A DNA stretch of 64,000 nucleotides from Psococerastis gibbosa. Its lineage: Eukaryota > Arthropoda > Insecta > Psocodea > Psocidae. The stretch lies in NCBI GenBank assembly GCA_963971405.1, contig OZ020490.1, positions 25,259,464 to 25,323,463 of the forward strand. The letters are read 5' to 3'. The notes under the pieces were generated by a model, which was given only the letters and a program-made list of their open reading frames with translations, was not told the origin of the DNA and searched no databases. The translations under genes were made by a program, and so were the position numbers. Shown piece after piece: positions 47,160 through 59,604 of the stretch; positions within the stretch are counted from its first letter, which is position 1, and each line of letters starts with the position of its first letter.

Positions 47160-48580
47160 GTGAAAGTGGGCCGAAAGGCCCAAAATGCGCGATATATGGA
47201 AAATAAAGACAATTTTCTTTCTTCTTTCCCAGTGTAATTGCAAAAAAAAAGTAGGGGCCCCACTGCTCTGCCTTGCGTAAGTGATTACTATTTTTTTTTT
47301 TAGTTTTATATGTTATACTGTATGTAGGTACCTGTTTTATATATAGCATATACTGCATATGATATGATATATGTGCATGGGCAGGTTTATACTTGTATTT
47401 GTTTCGAAAATATGTCATATGTACATTTCAATTTCTCATAAGGATTGGCTAATTAAATCGGTATGATATAATGCCTTTTAATTAATTGTGTTAAGTCTGT
47501 TAGAGCCTTATTCCGCACTTACAATAGTGGATCAAGAAATTTTTAGAGGGGGGGGGCTGAACTAGTGGATGGAAAGCCTATAGTCAGGAGGTCTATGACA
47601 GAGTGAAGACCTTTTTGTAAGTGCGTTTTAAACTAGTGAAAGTTGGGTAAGAGAAGGGGGGGGGGGGGCGGGCTTTAGCCCCGCATTAGTCCATAGCTGG
47701 ATCCGCTGGTGTGCACTTATATTTAACAATTATAAGTAGCCTTTTCTTGGAATTTATTCGTTTAAAAAGAAAAAATTAACCCGTGGGAATTTCAATCAAC
47801 GCGTACACATAGACAGGATGCGGGTGTCGGTGTTAAAATCTACAGTATATATAAAAAACGTTAACTAAAAAACGGAAGTCCAAAATAATGGACACCTACA
47901 AACAAACTCCAGGTCAATCAGGCTGTCAATGATGTTGAGAAAAGTAGACTGCGCGACGACAGGTATTTCGTATAAAAACTGATTTGTTTAGCCCGAAAAC
48001 CGCCGTCGGAATTGCCTCATATCCGCTCGTCCTGGGAAACAATGTTCGTATCCGGGGACGCCATGTTTAGATTATGCGGTCTTGGGGTCATTTTATATTG
48101 CGTGGGATTTTAACCTTCAAATGCAGGATTGAGCCTTTGGTTGTTGCATTGCGCTATGTAGAGTGATTTGGGATTTGGCTTTGTTATTGTGGCCAGTATT
48201 ACATTGGTTTATGCTGCTGTTCAAGTTCTATACTAAAGGAGAGACGGGACATTCGCACCATTCGCATTTATCTATTGTTATTAACAAATCTTCTTCTTTT
48301 TTGCAATACTAGGCCTATAGCTATCCATTTGAGGCACACATGTTATTGTTATTGCATTGAATTTAGTCTTGTATGGTATGTTCTCTCCCCAAGCACATTC
48401 TTAGGAACATTTGGGGTTGGGAATTGTTGATGTGTCGTATGTATCAGGTACATTGAGAAAGAGTTAAATACATTTGATTTGAAATAAAACAATAGTGCGC
48501 TAGCATATTAAATAGTTTTTTTTTATACATTTGAGAATAAACATATATTGTGATAATATCGTTACCGCGGGAGGTACTTA
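47160..48580. other. Largely unrecognised stretch
   Basis: G runs at 47546 and 47656, the latter in a MITE-like segment with gctggatccgc. 47.77-48.5 kb appears single-copy with no exon or RNA gene. Confidence 0.5.
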
Positions 48581-48778
48581 CGTTAAAATTTGTTCTAAGT
48601 TTCCACTATGAATGTCACCTTCCCAATTAATTAACAGAGTCTGTTGGTTCGTGATAACTTACCTGAAAATAAGAAAACATACAAAACTTAATTAACGTGA
48701 ATTTAAAACCTTTTCATATTGAAATTGTGTACAACAGCTGACAGTGTATCCGCCTTGTCCTGCAGGGTGCTAAGACTA

Positions 48779-49157
48779 TTAAGAGTGTACATTCCGTCCG
48801 AAATTTAATACTTTTTATTTTGTATTTAATTAATTAAGCAAGTTATTAAAGATTTCGCTGATTTAAGCTGTAGAAGACAACTTCATGCATCATATAATAA
48901 GGTATTTTTAATTTTCAAAATTGTAGTTTTTTTCTTAAACATGATAATAATTTATAAACAATAACTTTTCACGGATAATAGATATCATGAATAAAGTACA
49001 ATTTCGAAAATTAAAAATACCTTATTATATAATGAATGAAGTAGTCTTCTACAACTTAAATGAGCCAAATATTTAATAACTTGACTATTTAATTAAATAA
49101 AAAATAAAAAGTATTAAATTTCGGGCTGCCAATTTCCTACGGGATGTACACTCTTAA
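48779..49157. mobile_element. Palindromic MITE P1, intact
   Basis: 379 bp from TTAAGAGTGTACATTCCG to GGGATGTACACTCTTAA. Arms of about 170 bp include aagttattaaagatt and tagaagacaacttcatgcat with their complements. Confidence 0.92.
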
Positions 49158-49159
49158 AG

Positions 49160-50150
49160 CTGAGGAAGACATAAGACACTCAAAATATATTATTAGTAAC
49201 ATTAACAATTTTTCATGTATTTCTCGCAAATTTTGGCATGTCTTCAGATATGGGTGCGCATCGTACAGTTCTCACGAGGTAAATAATAATAATAATAATG
49301 ATGCGTTTATTTAACCAAAAAACTTTACAAATTTTTCTAATAACCGGTGCCACAAAGCCAAGAAAGGCGCGTTGGGATCACCACACAATTTACTTTATTA
49401 TATTAGTTTTTAATCTGTACCACTGAGTAGACTTAAAATATAGTTTTTATAGCCACTTTTGTTATTTCAGGTGGTAGAGTAAATATTTCGTTATTTTCGA
49501 CGATTAACAGGGTATGCAGAGAAGCCAATAGCTGCCCAAGCATTGACTTCTTTGCACACTCTGAAATACATGTAAGGAAAAACTTTTTTGATTAATTTTC
49601 TTCTCTGTAGGTACCTACATTTCTGATCAAGTAATCACTGTATCTATATAATCAATTCACACTTTTATTTTGTACTTTGTAATTGGGGGCAACCCTGTAT
49701 TTGTACAATATATATATTTCTATTTCTATTCCTATTTCTAGTTCTTTATTACAGACAATGTAATATTTTCATGGTATCCGGCCCTGATCATTTCATTATA
49801 GTAACTCAACCCTCTATAGTTGACAGAATTTCTGCTGTGTGTTAATTTGTAAAATAAGACTTGTTCGATCCACAGCCAGCAGAAGTAGCCATAGTTTCAG
49901 CTATAATTGAAGCAAAAATAACTACATTCAGATGAGGTCCTTCACACAAATAATGGCCGAGTCCGTCCATTAGTTCCCACCGACACCGCCTCTTTTCCGC
50001 TGAATCTAGTTTGAAACGGAGAGTGCTGCCTGGGAATCGGTGGGACGAACAATGGGACTTGCTTGGGAAATGATGGTATTTGAAGGTCAGCACAACTATC
50101 ATCTGTGCTGGAGATAACTTCACTGGGGTATTCCAGTGGCTGACTCGTTC
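49160..50150. other. Stretch without recognised gene
   Basis: Short (AAT)n at about 49286-49300. Overlapping minus-strand frames at 49842-50154 have no motif. Confidence 0.55.
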
Positions 50151-50154
50151 CCAT

Positions 50155-50295
50155 AATTGGTTAAGTCGAGCTAACTCCTGTTACAATGTCAATGGTAAGG
50201 ATATCAGAGCTTGTACATTGGACTTTGGGGTTGTTGTGGGTTGACATTGAGGACGAGAACCAGTTTGCCAGGGGGTATGGAAATTCAATGGGTAC
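50155..50295 (+). repeat. Interspersed repeat C, partial
   Basis: ttggttaagtcgagc, gttgacattgaggac and ccagtttgcc blocks; diverged. Confidence 0.7.
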
Positions 50296-50334
50296 ATGTC
50301 GATAAAACCCGGGAATGACGACTGTCATGGTGTC

Positions 50335-50515
50335 GAAAGAAGGCAGCCAAATGACCTGATAAAGCGCTTAAAACATATCGAAGCTGAGGGACAAAGAAGA
50401 CGAGGATGACCCAGGCTAACAGTAGATGCGAAAGTCCGCCAAGACCTCATGATTGTAGGAGCAACTGCAGCCGAAGCACAGAATGGTAAGGAGTGGAAGG
50501 GAACCTGCCGTATCG
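50335..50515 (+). pseudogene. LINE C-terminal fragment
   Basis: NDLIKRLKHIEAEGQRRRG, one stop, PRLTVDAKVRQDLMIVGATA, EAQNGKEWKGTC. Matches the VREDF..LG..A..R..WR layout of this LINE class. Confidence 0.72.
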
Positions 50516-50561
50516 CTGACCCTACCTATAGGGATAAAAGCGAGAGGAATAAATGTAGGTG

Positions 50562-50700
50562 ATCAAGCAATAGAATCTGGCCGTGGTCGTTCTGTAAGCG
50601 TACTTCCAAACGTTGTGTCAACATCTGCGGCGGCATCTTCAGTGGAACTGCGTAGACTTTCAAGATTGTATCTCGGATGCTCAGCAGCAACTTTTTGAAA
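50562..50700 (-). mobile_element. Half copy of the long foldback element
   Basis: Minus strand holds CACTGAAGATGCCGCCGCAG and ACAACGTTTGGAAGTACG, parallel to the centre of 38096-38310; the second arm is absent. Confidence 0.75.
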
Positions 50701-50726
50701 GAACAGTCGTTACATTTCAAATTGTA

Positions 50727-51103
50727 CAGTAATGGTCGGCAACCTTTTTGTACATGTAAGCCAAATCCAGGTTTTCTGAAGCTGAAATGTTTCCAAAAGC
50801 GCCAACGATTACAGAACGAGTTCCTCCACAAATTGAGATTGCGCGGTATGAATGTGACATATGTCTTGTGGTAAACAAGAAACAACAGAAAATACAAACT
50901 GTATGTGATGCAGTTACGTAAAAAAATGAAAAAAGACATTTCGTAAGGTGAACATTAATATCAGGCTGTCCATACCGTCGATTTTGAGAGTTCTTTTTTC
51001 TAGTATTACTCTAAATATTTGTCCATTTTATTAAAAAAAAAATTATAGTCTTGGCGAAGCGCCCCTACGGAAAGCTCAAAGCGCCATGGATTGCCGACCA
51101 CTG
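50727..51103. mobile_element. hAT-like MITE (CAGTGGTCGGCAA)
   Basis: Left CAGTAATGGTCGGCAACC, right gattgccgaccactg. Flanks share TTGTA only, so the TSD is unclear. CAGTGGTCGGCAA is a widespread hAT terminus. Confidence 0.75.
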
Positions 51104-51104
51104 T

Positions 51105-52500
51105 TGTAGAGGAACATTGCTTCTTTTATACTACAGCTCTAGGGCCAATACTTCGTATGATATTTCAATTTCATCGTATTTGTAGTATGTTGCCAACCCT
51201 GCAATGTGCACTATTCGCTTAAGAAACACCTCATTAAAGCACAGTGCAGCAATTAACAGACAAAAAATAAAACCCGCATTGTCCTTATAGCAGTCAAAAA
51301 GAGTAAATAAAGCAGTAGACGAAATATTCAAAATAGTGCGCCATGTTGTTATTAATGGAGAATTTATTGTGTTTGAGACTAATTTGCTGCTGGGTAGGTG
51401 TCGCTGGCAACGCTCCTCCGCAGCCACGGCCGTTAGGCAGCTCAGCCATGTATGTCTTCGGGTGAGCAGCTCTTCTCAAAGAGACACCCTTTGCTGACTG
51501 TAAATTAGGTGGAACATGCTCACATGTGTGGGCTGTGATTCGGAAACATGCTGTTTTGATGGATCGCTTACATTTGGAACGTATTTTACAATAATTTGGC
51601 CACATTTCTTATGGCATTTTGTCGTGTTATTTATTTGTTTATTTTTACATTTCAATGCATCGCGGCTCTGTTGTGGGTTAGAATGTTTCGTTTGGGGCCC
51701 TTCCACTTCTCTGCTGATCCATTGCTGTAGCCAGGATTGAGTGAGGGGATTCAGGCTTCACGAACTCATAGTATCCCCCTACCACCACGTATATATAGGT
51801 ATACAATTTGCCCTGCAGCGTGAGTGGAGGAGCCGTTCCCAAATGTTTGAACACTATTAAATGTAAAGTAATTCTGACATTTTCTGGCCAAAAGGTACTA
51901 TTCTGTACAGGGGGAATTTTAGGCCACAGAATAAGGAGAATTACTCACACACCAGAGCTGAGGCCTGCTGAAAATTACAATATTTTGTGATCTACAGGGG
52001 GGCACCCTATAGTCTAAAAAATAACCGGATGGCGTTACTGTGATCATGTTATGTCTACTGTACCAAAGTCACCCGCTTGTCATTTACTAAAAACACGACG
52101 CTTGAGTCGCAGCGAAGCCGAGGAAAAATTTTCATGTCTCCTTAATTTGAATCGCCAGTCATTTTTTCCTTACTACTGTTCGGTCAGGTAGGGGGCGTCC
52201 TGTCATTCCCCCCCCCCCCCTCTGGTTACGACAGTGGATCTGTACCACTGAAATAGTTTCTGATGTGTTACACAATATCAAACATGCGCGCAAACATGTC
52301 CGTCCATAGCAATCGGGCGGGGCTTCCTGTAGGCTACCATTTCAATGGTTTTCTAATGCGTTCTCACAAGCATATTCGTCTTATTCAGGGGCGTGTGTTG
52401 TTTAGCGTGTTATGCATAGATAGATGCGCCTCATGTAGCTTAGGTACTGTATTTACATAATTATATGGCCACAGTACCATCTGCAATAATTGCAAACGTA
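51105..52500. other. Stretch without recognised gene
   Basis: C run at 52208 next to ctctggttacgacagtggatc, probably a MITE end. Overlapping frames at 51.1-51.7 kb on both strands show no motif. Confidence 0.5.
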
Positions 52501-52528
52501 TACCCAGTCAGGTCCTGACTGGGTATAC

Positions 52529-52700
52529 GTCAGGACATGTAGAGTAGTGGTACAGAGTCTGTTCATTTTGTGCCTGTTCAATTGTTTTAAACAACAAAAA
52601 ACAGTTTAAAACAATAAAAAACAGTTGTTTTGAAAAAAAAAACTGTTTTTTACAACCCTGGTACAGATTACAGACTCCAACTTTCATCCCATACTGGAAC
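52529..52700 (+). mobile_element. tRNA-Glu SINE head fragments split by an AT-rich foldback
   Basis: gtcaggacatgtagagtagt head at 52529, then a gttttaaaca/tgttttt palindromic insert, then tacagactccaactttcatc resuming near 52670. Confidence 0.6.
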
Positions 52701-52816
52701 AAACGAAAAATCGCATTTATTTTTGTAGAATTGATAATTTGTGATGTAATTAAATTAAAATAAAATTAAAATACAGTAGCTACTAGTATATTAAAATAAA
52801 TGACTATTAAGGTTAG

Positions 52817-53004
52817 CATGGCCGTTCCCGGGGGGGGGGGGTGGTCCAAGGTGGTCCAAGGGGTCCGGACCCCCACCCCGAAATCATTTTTTTATGTAAA
52901 CTTGTATTGTTTGATGAATTCATCCATTATTTCATTAATAAATTACGTAAAAACAATTTTTGGACCCCCCCCCCCCCCGAAATCAAAACCTGGGCCCGGC
53001 CTTG
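52817..53004. mobile_element. G-run hAT MITE (CAAGGCCGTGCCC family), copy 3
   Basis: TSD AAGGTTAG (52809-52816) and AAGTTTAG (53005-53012), one mismatch. Termini CATGGCCGTTCCCGG and CCTGGGCCCGGCCTTG. G run 52829, C run 52964. Confidence 0.88.
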
Positions 53005-53009
53005 AAGTT

Positions 53010-53690
53010 TAGATATGGACGTAAAAATACGAATCACAGTAAAACATAAACCCCATCCGGTATTAAGTAGTGTATAATGACGTGGAGTGGGCGTGATGGA
53101 TCACAAGACACGAAAGGGGTTAAAATAACAGTTTTCAACATATCATTTCACACCCCCATCACGATCTTAACCACCTGTAGACAGCTCAACCCACGTAACG
53201 CACAAAGGGGTACGTTCTATATTTGATTTGTTAATTTTGATCATTTTGTTCTGATCCAACTCGACAAGGGTGAGAAACTTTTTCACTTTAATTGTTTGGT
53301 CTGAGTTCACTTTATGTAAGGTAAAACCGGTCAATCAGTCGATCAATTTAACTATGCATTAAAAAATAATGTAAGATTAGAACTACCTATACAAGCTAAG
53401 TACCTATGGCTAAGTTCCCGCGAAATTATTTGTTGGTGCTGTATAGAACCCCTATAAATTGTAATTATAAACATTAATTGGGGCACTAAAAAAATGCATA
53501 TGTTGACAAAAAAGAGCTTATTTTCGCTTATTATAATTTATTATGAAGGTATATAAAAAACCTATTGTGGGAGCTGTAGTAATATTATTATTTTAATATT
53601 TAAATTGGTACTATCACAAAATAGAAGTGTTTCTTATGAGGACATTAGCATCACCCCAAAGGCCCAAAATTTGTCATTTTAATTGACTTT
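53010..53690. other. AT-rich stretch, nothing recognised
   Basis: No exon, RNA gene or known repeat seen. Confidence 0.6.
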
Positions 53691-53965
53691 TTAGTTTTCA
53701 TATAATTAATGAAGCAAGTTATAAAAGATTTGGCTCATGAAAGTTGTAGAAGACTACTCCATATAATAGGAAATATTAAATTCTGGTGTCTTAATTCTTT
53801 CATAAAAACCATTGGGGACTAAAATTTCGCGTAAAATAGAATTTTTTGAAAAACTACAAAACTGAAAAGTAGAAATACCCGATTATATGATGCACGAAGA
53901 AGTCTTCTAAGCAAAATTTTTAATAACGTGCTGAGTTAATGAAATAAAAAGTTTTTAATTTTGGG
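53690..53965. mobile_element. Diverged P1-related MITE
   Basis: aagatttggctcatgaaagt, gtagaagactactcc and the inverse tgcacgaagaagtcttcta blocks; termini lost. Confidence 0.7.
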
Positions 53966-54514
53966 GTGCCAATTTTCTCCGTAGCAAAACCATTCAAAAT
54001 GTTTAGTTTTCAAACTTTTGTCATCTTTAGGTGGAATGTTATCTATAGGTGGCACAATATCTTAAAAAGGGTCTGTGCATTCTCTATAGCTAGGTAGATA
54101 CAGACGAATATTCTCCACTAAAAATGTCACCAGAAACGAGCCAAAACGATGGAATGAATGGGTTGGGAGTAGCACGTGACTATGGAGAATGGATTGACCG
54201 TTAAATTGACAACACTGTTTTCCAGAAAGACAGTGCTGCTGCACTTTCTGTCACGTCCGTTGAGGGAAACTCCCCTAAAAAACTGGTATTGTTGCGGAAA
54301 TACTATCGGAAATGGTTCGTTTGGTAGCAAAACAGTTGATTTGTGTTTGTTTCATGGAAATTTAGAGATCAAACTATTGATTTTCTTGTGAGCTAATGGC
54401 TAAGTTTAAAAATATCTGCTCAGGTCTAAACTTTTAAAGCAACGTTGAGCTACTGTTGAGGGAAACTTCACTAAAAATATGCTATTGTTTTGGTCGGGTC
54501 GTTTTGTAGGAAAA

Positions 54515-54830
54515 CAGTTAATTGCTTTCCAATTTATAAGTAGTAGGAAGGAAAGCTTTGTGATGGTCAAAATTTTCGGTTCCCAGATTTCAATGGATTT
54601 ACCCGTTTTGAGGTCCCAGGAACCCAAAAAAGTGGTTTTCACGAAATGTCCGTCGCCCTGTCTGTTCATAGATTTCCGGGCAAACTACTCTGTCGATTTT
54701 GATGAAATTTGGCATTTAGGTTTACAAAAATCATGCCTCGGGACCATTTTTTTAATTTGGGGCTAACCCAATTTTGGAGGGTTTTATTTTCAAAATTCCA
54801 AAAAAACGTCTAAAAAAAATCTTTTTTATT
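54515..54830 (+). mobile_element. Family B partial copy
   Basis: tgatggtcaaaattttcggt, ggtcccaggaacccaaaaaa and atttccgggcaaactactct blocks parallel to 55970-56210. A (T)n follows. 53.97-54.5 kb to its left has no recognised gene. Confidence 0.8.
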
Positions 54831-55070
54831 TTTAATTGAAGTACCAATAAAATTATTTTTATAATATAAATTATAATATAAATGGGGCATTTTTTCATTT
54901 ACAAATTTTTTTTTGGTAGGGGCCTGAGGAGTTGTTTAAGTTGTGAAGGTGACTGCAAAAACTTTAAGAAACCCTGCAGTGATGACTTTTTCGGTATCAA
55001 GAAAGTTGATTCTGAATTTATTTATCCAAGAGAAATTCTAATGATACAGGATACAGTGTATCCCTAGTAT

Positions 55071-55300
55071 CATAGCCGTGCCCAGGGGGGTGGTTCAAGG
55101 GGTCCGGACCCCCCCCCCCCAGATAAAAGGGCGTTACACAAATTTAAATTTATATTTTATGAACATAAGTTATCATTTTATGTAAACCTGTATTGTTTGA
55201 AGAATTGTAATAAATTTATTTGAATTTGTACACTGGATAGAATAGACTTTCATTAATAAATTACGTAAAAACATTTTTTGGACCCCCCCCCCCCCTAAAA
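55071..55300. mobile_element. G-run hAT MITE (CAAGGCCGTGCCC family), copy 4, right end lost
   Basis: CATAGCCGTGCCCAGG start, then the family body (cctgtattgtttgaagaatt; cattaataaattacgtaaaa). C runs at 55109 and 55283. No right terminus. Confidence 0.8.
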
Positions 55301-55852
55301 AAATGCGTGTCTGAATAAATTCGTTACTTGATCGGGGTGTCAACTTAAAAAAAATGTCCCCTTCACCTGCTACTACTGTTTAAAGAGACCCACAGAGGCA
55401 CACCCCTATCCACAATTGGGTCAATACTGCTATATATACTGTACAAGAGCAAAGAAGAAATAAATACCTAAGTATATGCGCAGGAGTGGCCAAAATAATG
55501 ATTTTGGTTAGAAATAATAGATAAAGGATGACCACCACGTAGAAAAGATCGTTTGACCCTTCGACCTATTGCGTGCGGAGCCTTGTATCGGCGTCTTTTT
55601 AACCCGGCTTGTTTGTGGTACCCATGGCAATACCAATAAACAGATCCTGATCCTCAGGGCAACTTCCAGAAAATCATGATTTTTATGTCAGCTGCTTGAT
55701 TATTTTATACTGTTATTGATTTTTAAATGAGTTGTTTTGGTATGTGAGCTCTTTGTTCGTAATTAGGCTTCAAGCGAATAGACTGGTTGCCCAACTAACA
55801 CATGATTTGGGTGCAAGGAGTATGGTAACTAAGTATGCCTACCTGCAGAATA

Positions 55853-55936
55853 GTCAGGACATATAGAGTCCTAGTGGTATGGACTCCGACTTTCACGCCA
55901 TAGGTTGTTGGTTCTAGTCCCTCACTTACTACATTT
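55853..55936 (+). mobile_element. tRNA-Glu SINE head
   Basis: gtcaggacatatagagtcct, ggactccgactttcac, ggttgttggttctagtccct (diverged box B). Truncated 3', directly followed by family B. Confidence 0.8.
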
Positions 55937-55938
55937 TT

Positions 55939-56747
55939 GCTTTCCAATTTATACGTAGTATAAGGAAAGCTTTGTGATGGTCAAAATTTTCGGTTCCGAG
56001 ATTTCAACGGAATTACACGTTTTGAGGTCCCAGGAACCCAAAAAAGTGGTTTTTACGAAATGTCTGTCTGTCGCTCTGTCTGTATGTCTGTCTGTATGTA
56101 TGTCTGTCTGTTCATCTATTTCCGGGCAAACTACTCGGCCGATTTTGATGAAATTTTGTATACAGGTTCAAAAAAATCATACCTCGAGAGCATTTTTTTT
56201 TTATTTGAGACTAACTCAATTTGGGGGGTTTTATTCTCAAAAAACTCCAAAAAACGTCTAAAAAAATTATTTCTAAAAAAAACGGCTCCAACGATTTCTT
56301 TTAAATTCACACATATTATAGTCGTTATTAATGTTAACAAAATGCGTGGGGTCACTTGCCCCTTGATAATTTGCTTGTGGGGGTAAAAAAAAAAAAAATA
56401 ACTCAAAAAAATGACTAAAAAATATATTTTCTGTGGAACCTTTCTATCGATGATATCTACCTTCAGGCATGTTTTAAGTGTTTAATAGGGTAACAAAAAC
56501 TTTGAGAAAATATGGAAAATTCACGCTCCAATACATTACGTGCCATGTGTGTGTCATTGTTACTACTGTTACAATGTATTGGTCTGTTCGCTCCAGAATA
56601 TGCAATTAAGTTTTAAGGGTTTTTTTACCATATTGAGGTGGACACCCCCCCCCCCCCCCTCTCGAGGGATCTGAAATTTAACCTTAGGGAAATTATTTCC
56701 TATGAAATTACACTTGTCTATGTCTACTAATTTATAAATTGGAAAGC
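55939..56747 (+). mobile_element. Family B, full copy with inverted termini
   Basis: GCTTTCCAATTTATA at 55939 and TATAAATTGGAAAGC ending at 56747. Internal (TGTC)n at about 56060-56110 and C run at 56645. No transposase frame, so a large non-autonomous element. Confidence 0.8.
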
Positions 56748-56779
56748 ATGTTCGAGTGAACTCGGACCGGTTCTTAGAC

Positions 56780-56845
56780 CATGCTTCGGAACGCGTGTAA
56801 AGCAGGCGGGCTCTCCTAGTTGAGTGCAAGTGAGGGCTTTATAAC
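56780..56845 (+). mobile_element. tRNA-Glu SINE body fragment
   Basis: atgcttcggaacgcgtgtaa, agcaggcggg, gttgagtgcaagtgagggc. Confidence 0.8.
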
Positions 56846-57071
56846 AAACTTGAAAGACGCAAAGTGCCGGCAGGGGCAAAGCGAAGACTCGTTGTTTTTT
56901 TTAGTTGATATACATATTTATTTGGATTAGACTTCAAACTTTCCTTTTGCAAATACGACTATGGTACTTATTTGTTTAACGCTTCTGATCTCTGTGTCGA
57001 CAATCGTTATATATTCAAGGTTCGCATGCATAAGTAAGCTTTCATCCTAATTTAACCTATTGAATCTATTA

Positions 57072-57120
57072 TTAAAAATTGCCATGATGATAACCAATCT
57101 TCGGTAGAAGAGGCGTTACA
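57072..57120 (+). pseudogene. LINE 3' terminal scrap
   Basis: attgccatgatgataaccaa then agaagaggcg, encoding KIAMMITNL and stop. 57.12-57.67 kb holds no recognised gene. Confidence 0.55.
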
Positions 57121-57671
57121 AAAAGGAGATACATTAATTAGTGACCAAGAAATATCCCAAGTCGCAATAAACTGAACAAATCAAATAAGAACAAAAGATA
57201 AAGTTGGGCCGCTGAATAAAAGCCTTCCTAAACAGTCATGATGCCTGTAAATTAGTGTATCGTTTAGAAAAGGTTAATTTGAGAGGCTGGGCCATGTTTC
57301 GCCAGCCGGATAAACAAACAGGGTCAGATTGAGCCCGTTCGCTAGTTCGTGTCAGTCCGGTCGTGAGTTCAATTCACACCTAGTCCCCCGCCCCAATCGC
57401 TCGCCTCGCCGCCGGCCCCGCGAGATTGCCTTAGTACTCAAATGTGTTGGTTTTAGAGACCGAATTAAACGTTTTACCGTCTATTAGACGTGTATTAACT
57501 TATGAGAGTGTTAGGAAGTCATTGGAATTAAGTCCGATTAAGAGCAAATCTCAACCTCGCTAAGTTTTGTTTTGTACAAATCGATCATGTATCGTCGATC
57601 GATATATATACTATATATACAGGTATAGCAGGTCTACATAGGGTTTATATTTACTTTTAATTTTTTTATAA

Positions 57672-57760
57672 AAGGATAATCGCACACAAACAATTTAATG
57701 TATGTATACGACTGACCTGAATGACCTCGTCAGTCACATCTATGAGTAAATTAATACTTG
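57672..57760 (-). repeat. Foldback repeat D, diverged end
   Basis: cacacaaacaatttaatgta, gactgacctgaatgacctc blocks. Confidence 0.6.
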
Positions 57761-57835
57761 TGCTAATTTACCCTCAGCCCCCCACCCCCTCGGTTCGTGG
57801 TGAGATTTTTGTCTAAGGTTCCTTGCTTCAGTTGG

Positions 57836-58198
57836 TTGCATGGCCTTACCATGTTGAATCCATGAGAGCAGAGCCTGTTTCAAACTGCGGCAAACTTGGT
57901 AGTGTGCACATCGTTGGCAGGGGAACATGTTGGGACATGATAACGTCCTGAGACTATACCAGTCAGTCTATGAGCGTGTCGAGTCCTGGTCACCTCCGAA
58001 TTAATCGTGTGACTTTACCATGTTCCCCAAGTGGTTCGGAACCCACTATAATCAGGAGGTCCACCTTGTCAGTCAACTCCCCTTTCCCCCGAGGTGAAAG
58101 AGTCTGCCTTTATGGTGCCTCAAGTTAACAAACAGACTCACTCCCCCCGCCAGGCTGACAGAGTTGCTTAAAGCAGAACTGACGAAAGCAGGCGTTGG

Positions 58199-58249
<51 letters not shown>

Positions 58250-58270
58250 TTACAACAACAACAACAAAAT
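57836..58270 (+). mobile_element. Near full-length 5S-derived SINE with (CAA)n tail
   Basis: Begins GCATGGCCTTACCATGTTGA, followed by AAACTTGGTAGTGTGCACA and GGCAGGGGAACATG. Then it has the common body (aagtggttcggaacccacta; gtgcctcaagttaacaaaca) and a tail of about 70 bp of CAA repeats (58198-58268). The TSD was not found. Confidence 0.85.
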
Positions 58271-58829
58271 TATTTTTGAACAGTCCTCAAATACAAAATA
58301 ATCAGATTCAACCAGTAACTACAATCAAATGTTATCAATCGTTTAATCCTTAAACCAACGACAACAAAACCTCTTTAGTACCTATAGAAATTGGTACCTA
58401 TATCTGAGTGCCAGAATCCTATGTCATCGCTGATTTTGCGCCACGCGTTCTATCGGATTCAACGCCAAAAACTAGTTTTCATCGCATACCTAACTCACGT
58501 CCTGCTATAAGTCTCCATCGGGAGTCACGATTCAGATGTTTCTTGGGGGGCCGGTGTGATCCTTACAACTGTAAAGTGTTCTTTTGTGCGCTAAATGCTC
58601 TGCGCTGTCAGAACTTCAGACCATCTTGATATCTCTGGAATGTCCTCTTGCACTTATTTCTCGGTTTTTTTCGACCCCTGTAAGAAGGAGATAATGCGCC
58701 AGAACGTTTCAGTTTGTAGCGTTGAACTTTGAAGTGGACATAGTTGAAAGTTCTATTCCGGCATGTTCGGATGCAATTTTATTGAATTTTTTCCTCTTCA
58801 ATCTTAACATAAGTTTCGGTATAGCAAGA

Positions 58830-59075
58830 CTCGTATCTGTACTTGGTTAAGTTATGCTTTCACCTGTTTCATAGCGTCAATGGTAAGCTTGTCTCAGCTT
58901 GTCCATAATCGCTTGTAGCCGGTGTAGGTTGACACCGAGAACGTATACCAGTTTGCCGGTGGCCAAAATTCATACGGAAACAATACAAATAATGTCCGAC
59001 ATCCATGGGGATTTTGGCATTGGACAAGGGACCTATAGGTAGACTTGGGTCCATAGAAACTCCTTCAAAAATAAT
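58830..59075 (+). repeat. Interspersed repeat C, best copy
   Basis: gtacttggttaagttatgct through ggacctataggtagacttgg; longest version in the window. 58.3-58.8 kb has no recognised gene. Confidence 0.82.
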
Positions 59076-59604
59076 AACTTACTAATATTGCTATAGCATG
59101 TAAGTAATGAAATATTTGAGGTGCAGACCGTATATGAAAAGGGGGGCAGGAAGGTAATTCTAGAAACGTACCAGGTACCATTCATACCTAACGATGAATT
59201 AAACTAATGCATTGGATAATTAAATCAGTTTCCACCTGACTCTTAATGTAACGATAAATCGTAAAAAATATTAGTCATAAAAATGCATGTTAAGGAATTT
59301 GCAACCATGCGGGTGCCGATTTCATTGGGTAAGGTTTGGCAGCTAGTGTTGCTGGAATCTTCTTCCAGGTAAACCATCGAATTTTGCAGATAAAATTGGG
59401 TAATTCGAGAAGGCCTGTGTCAGCCAAGCGGGCAGGTTATGTGAAGCGAAAGGTGAGAGGCAGTCGATAGAAGCAGAAGGGACGTCAAAGAGTGGGAAAA
59501 CTCGGGCGGGGAACCTTAGGCTTAGTCCTTAGGCGACTGGAAATCCAGAAGTCTAGCTCAGAACCGTCCGGCAACAAATTTCAGAGCAATTTTATCTATA
59601 TATA

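Noticed and set aside
50526..50939. 137-codon minus-strand ORF
   Set aside because: It spans a foldback element and part of a hAT-like MITE; no protein family.
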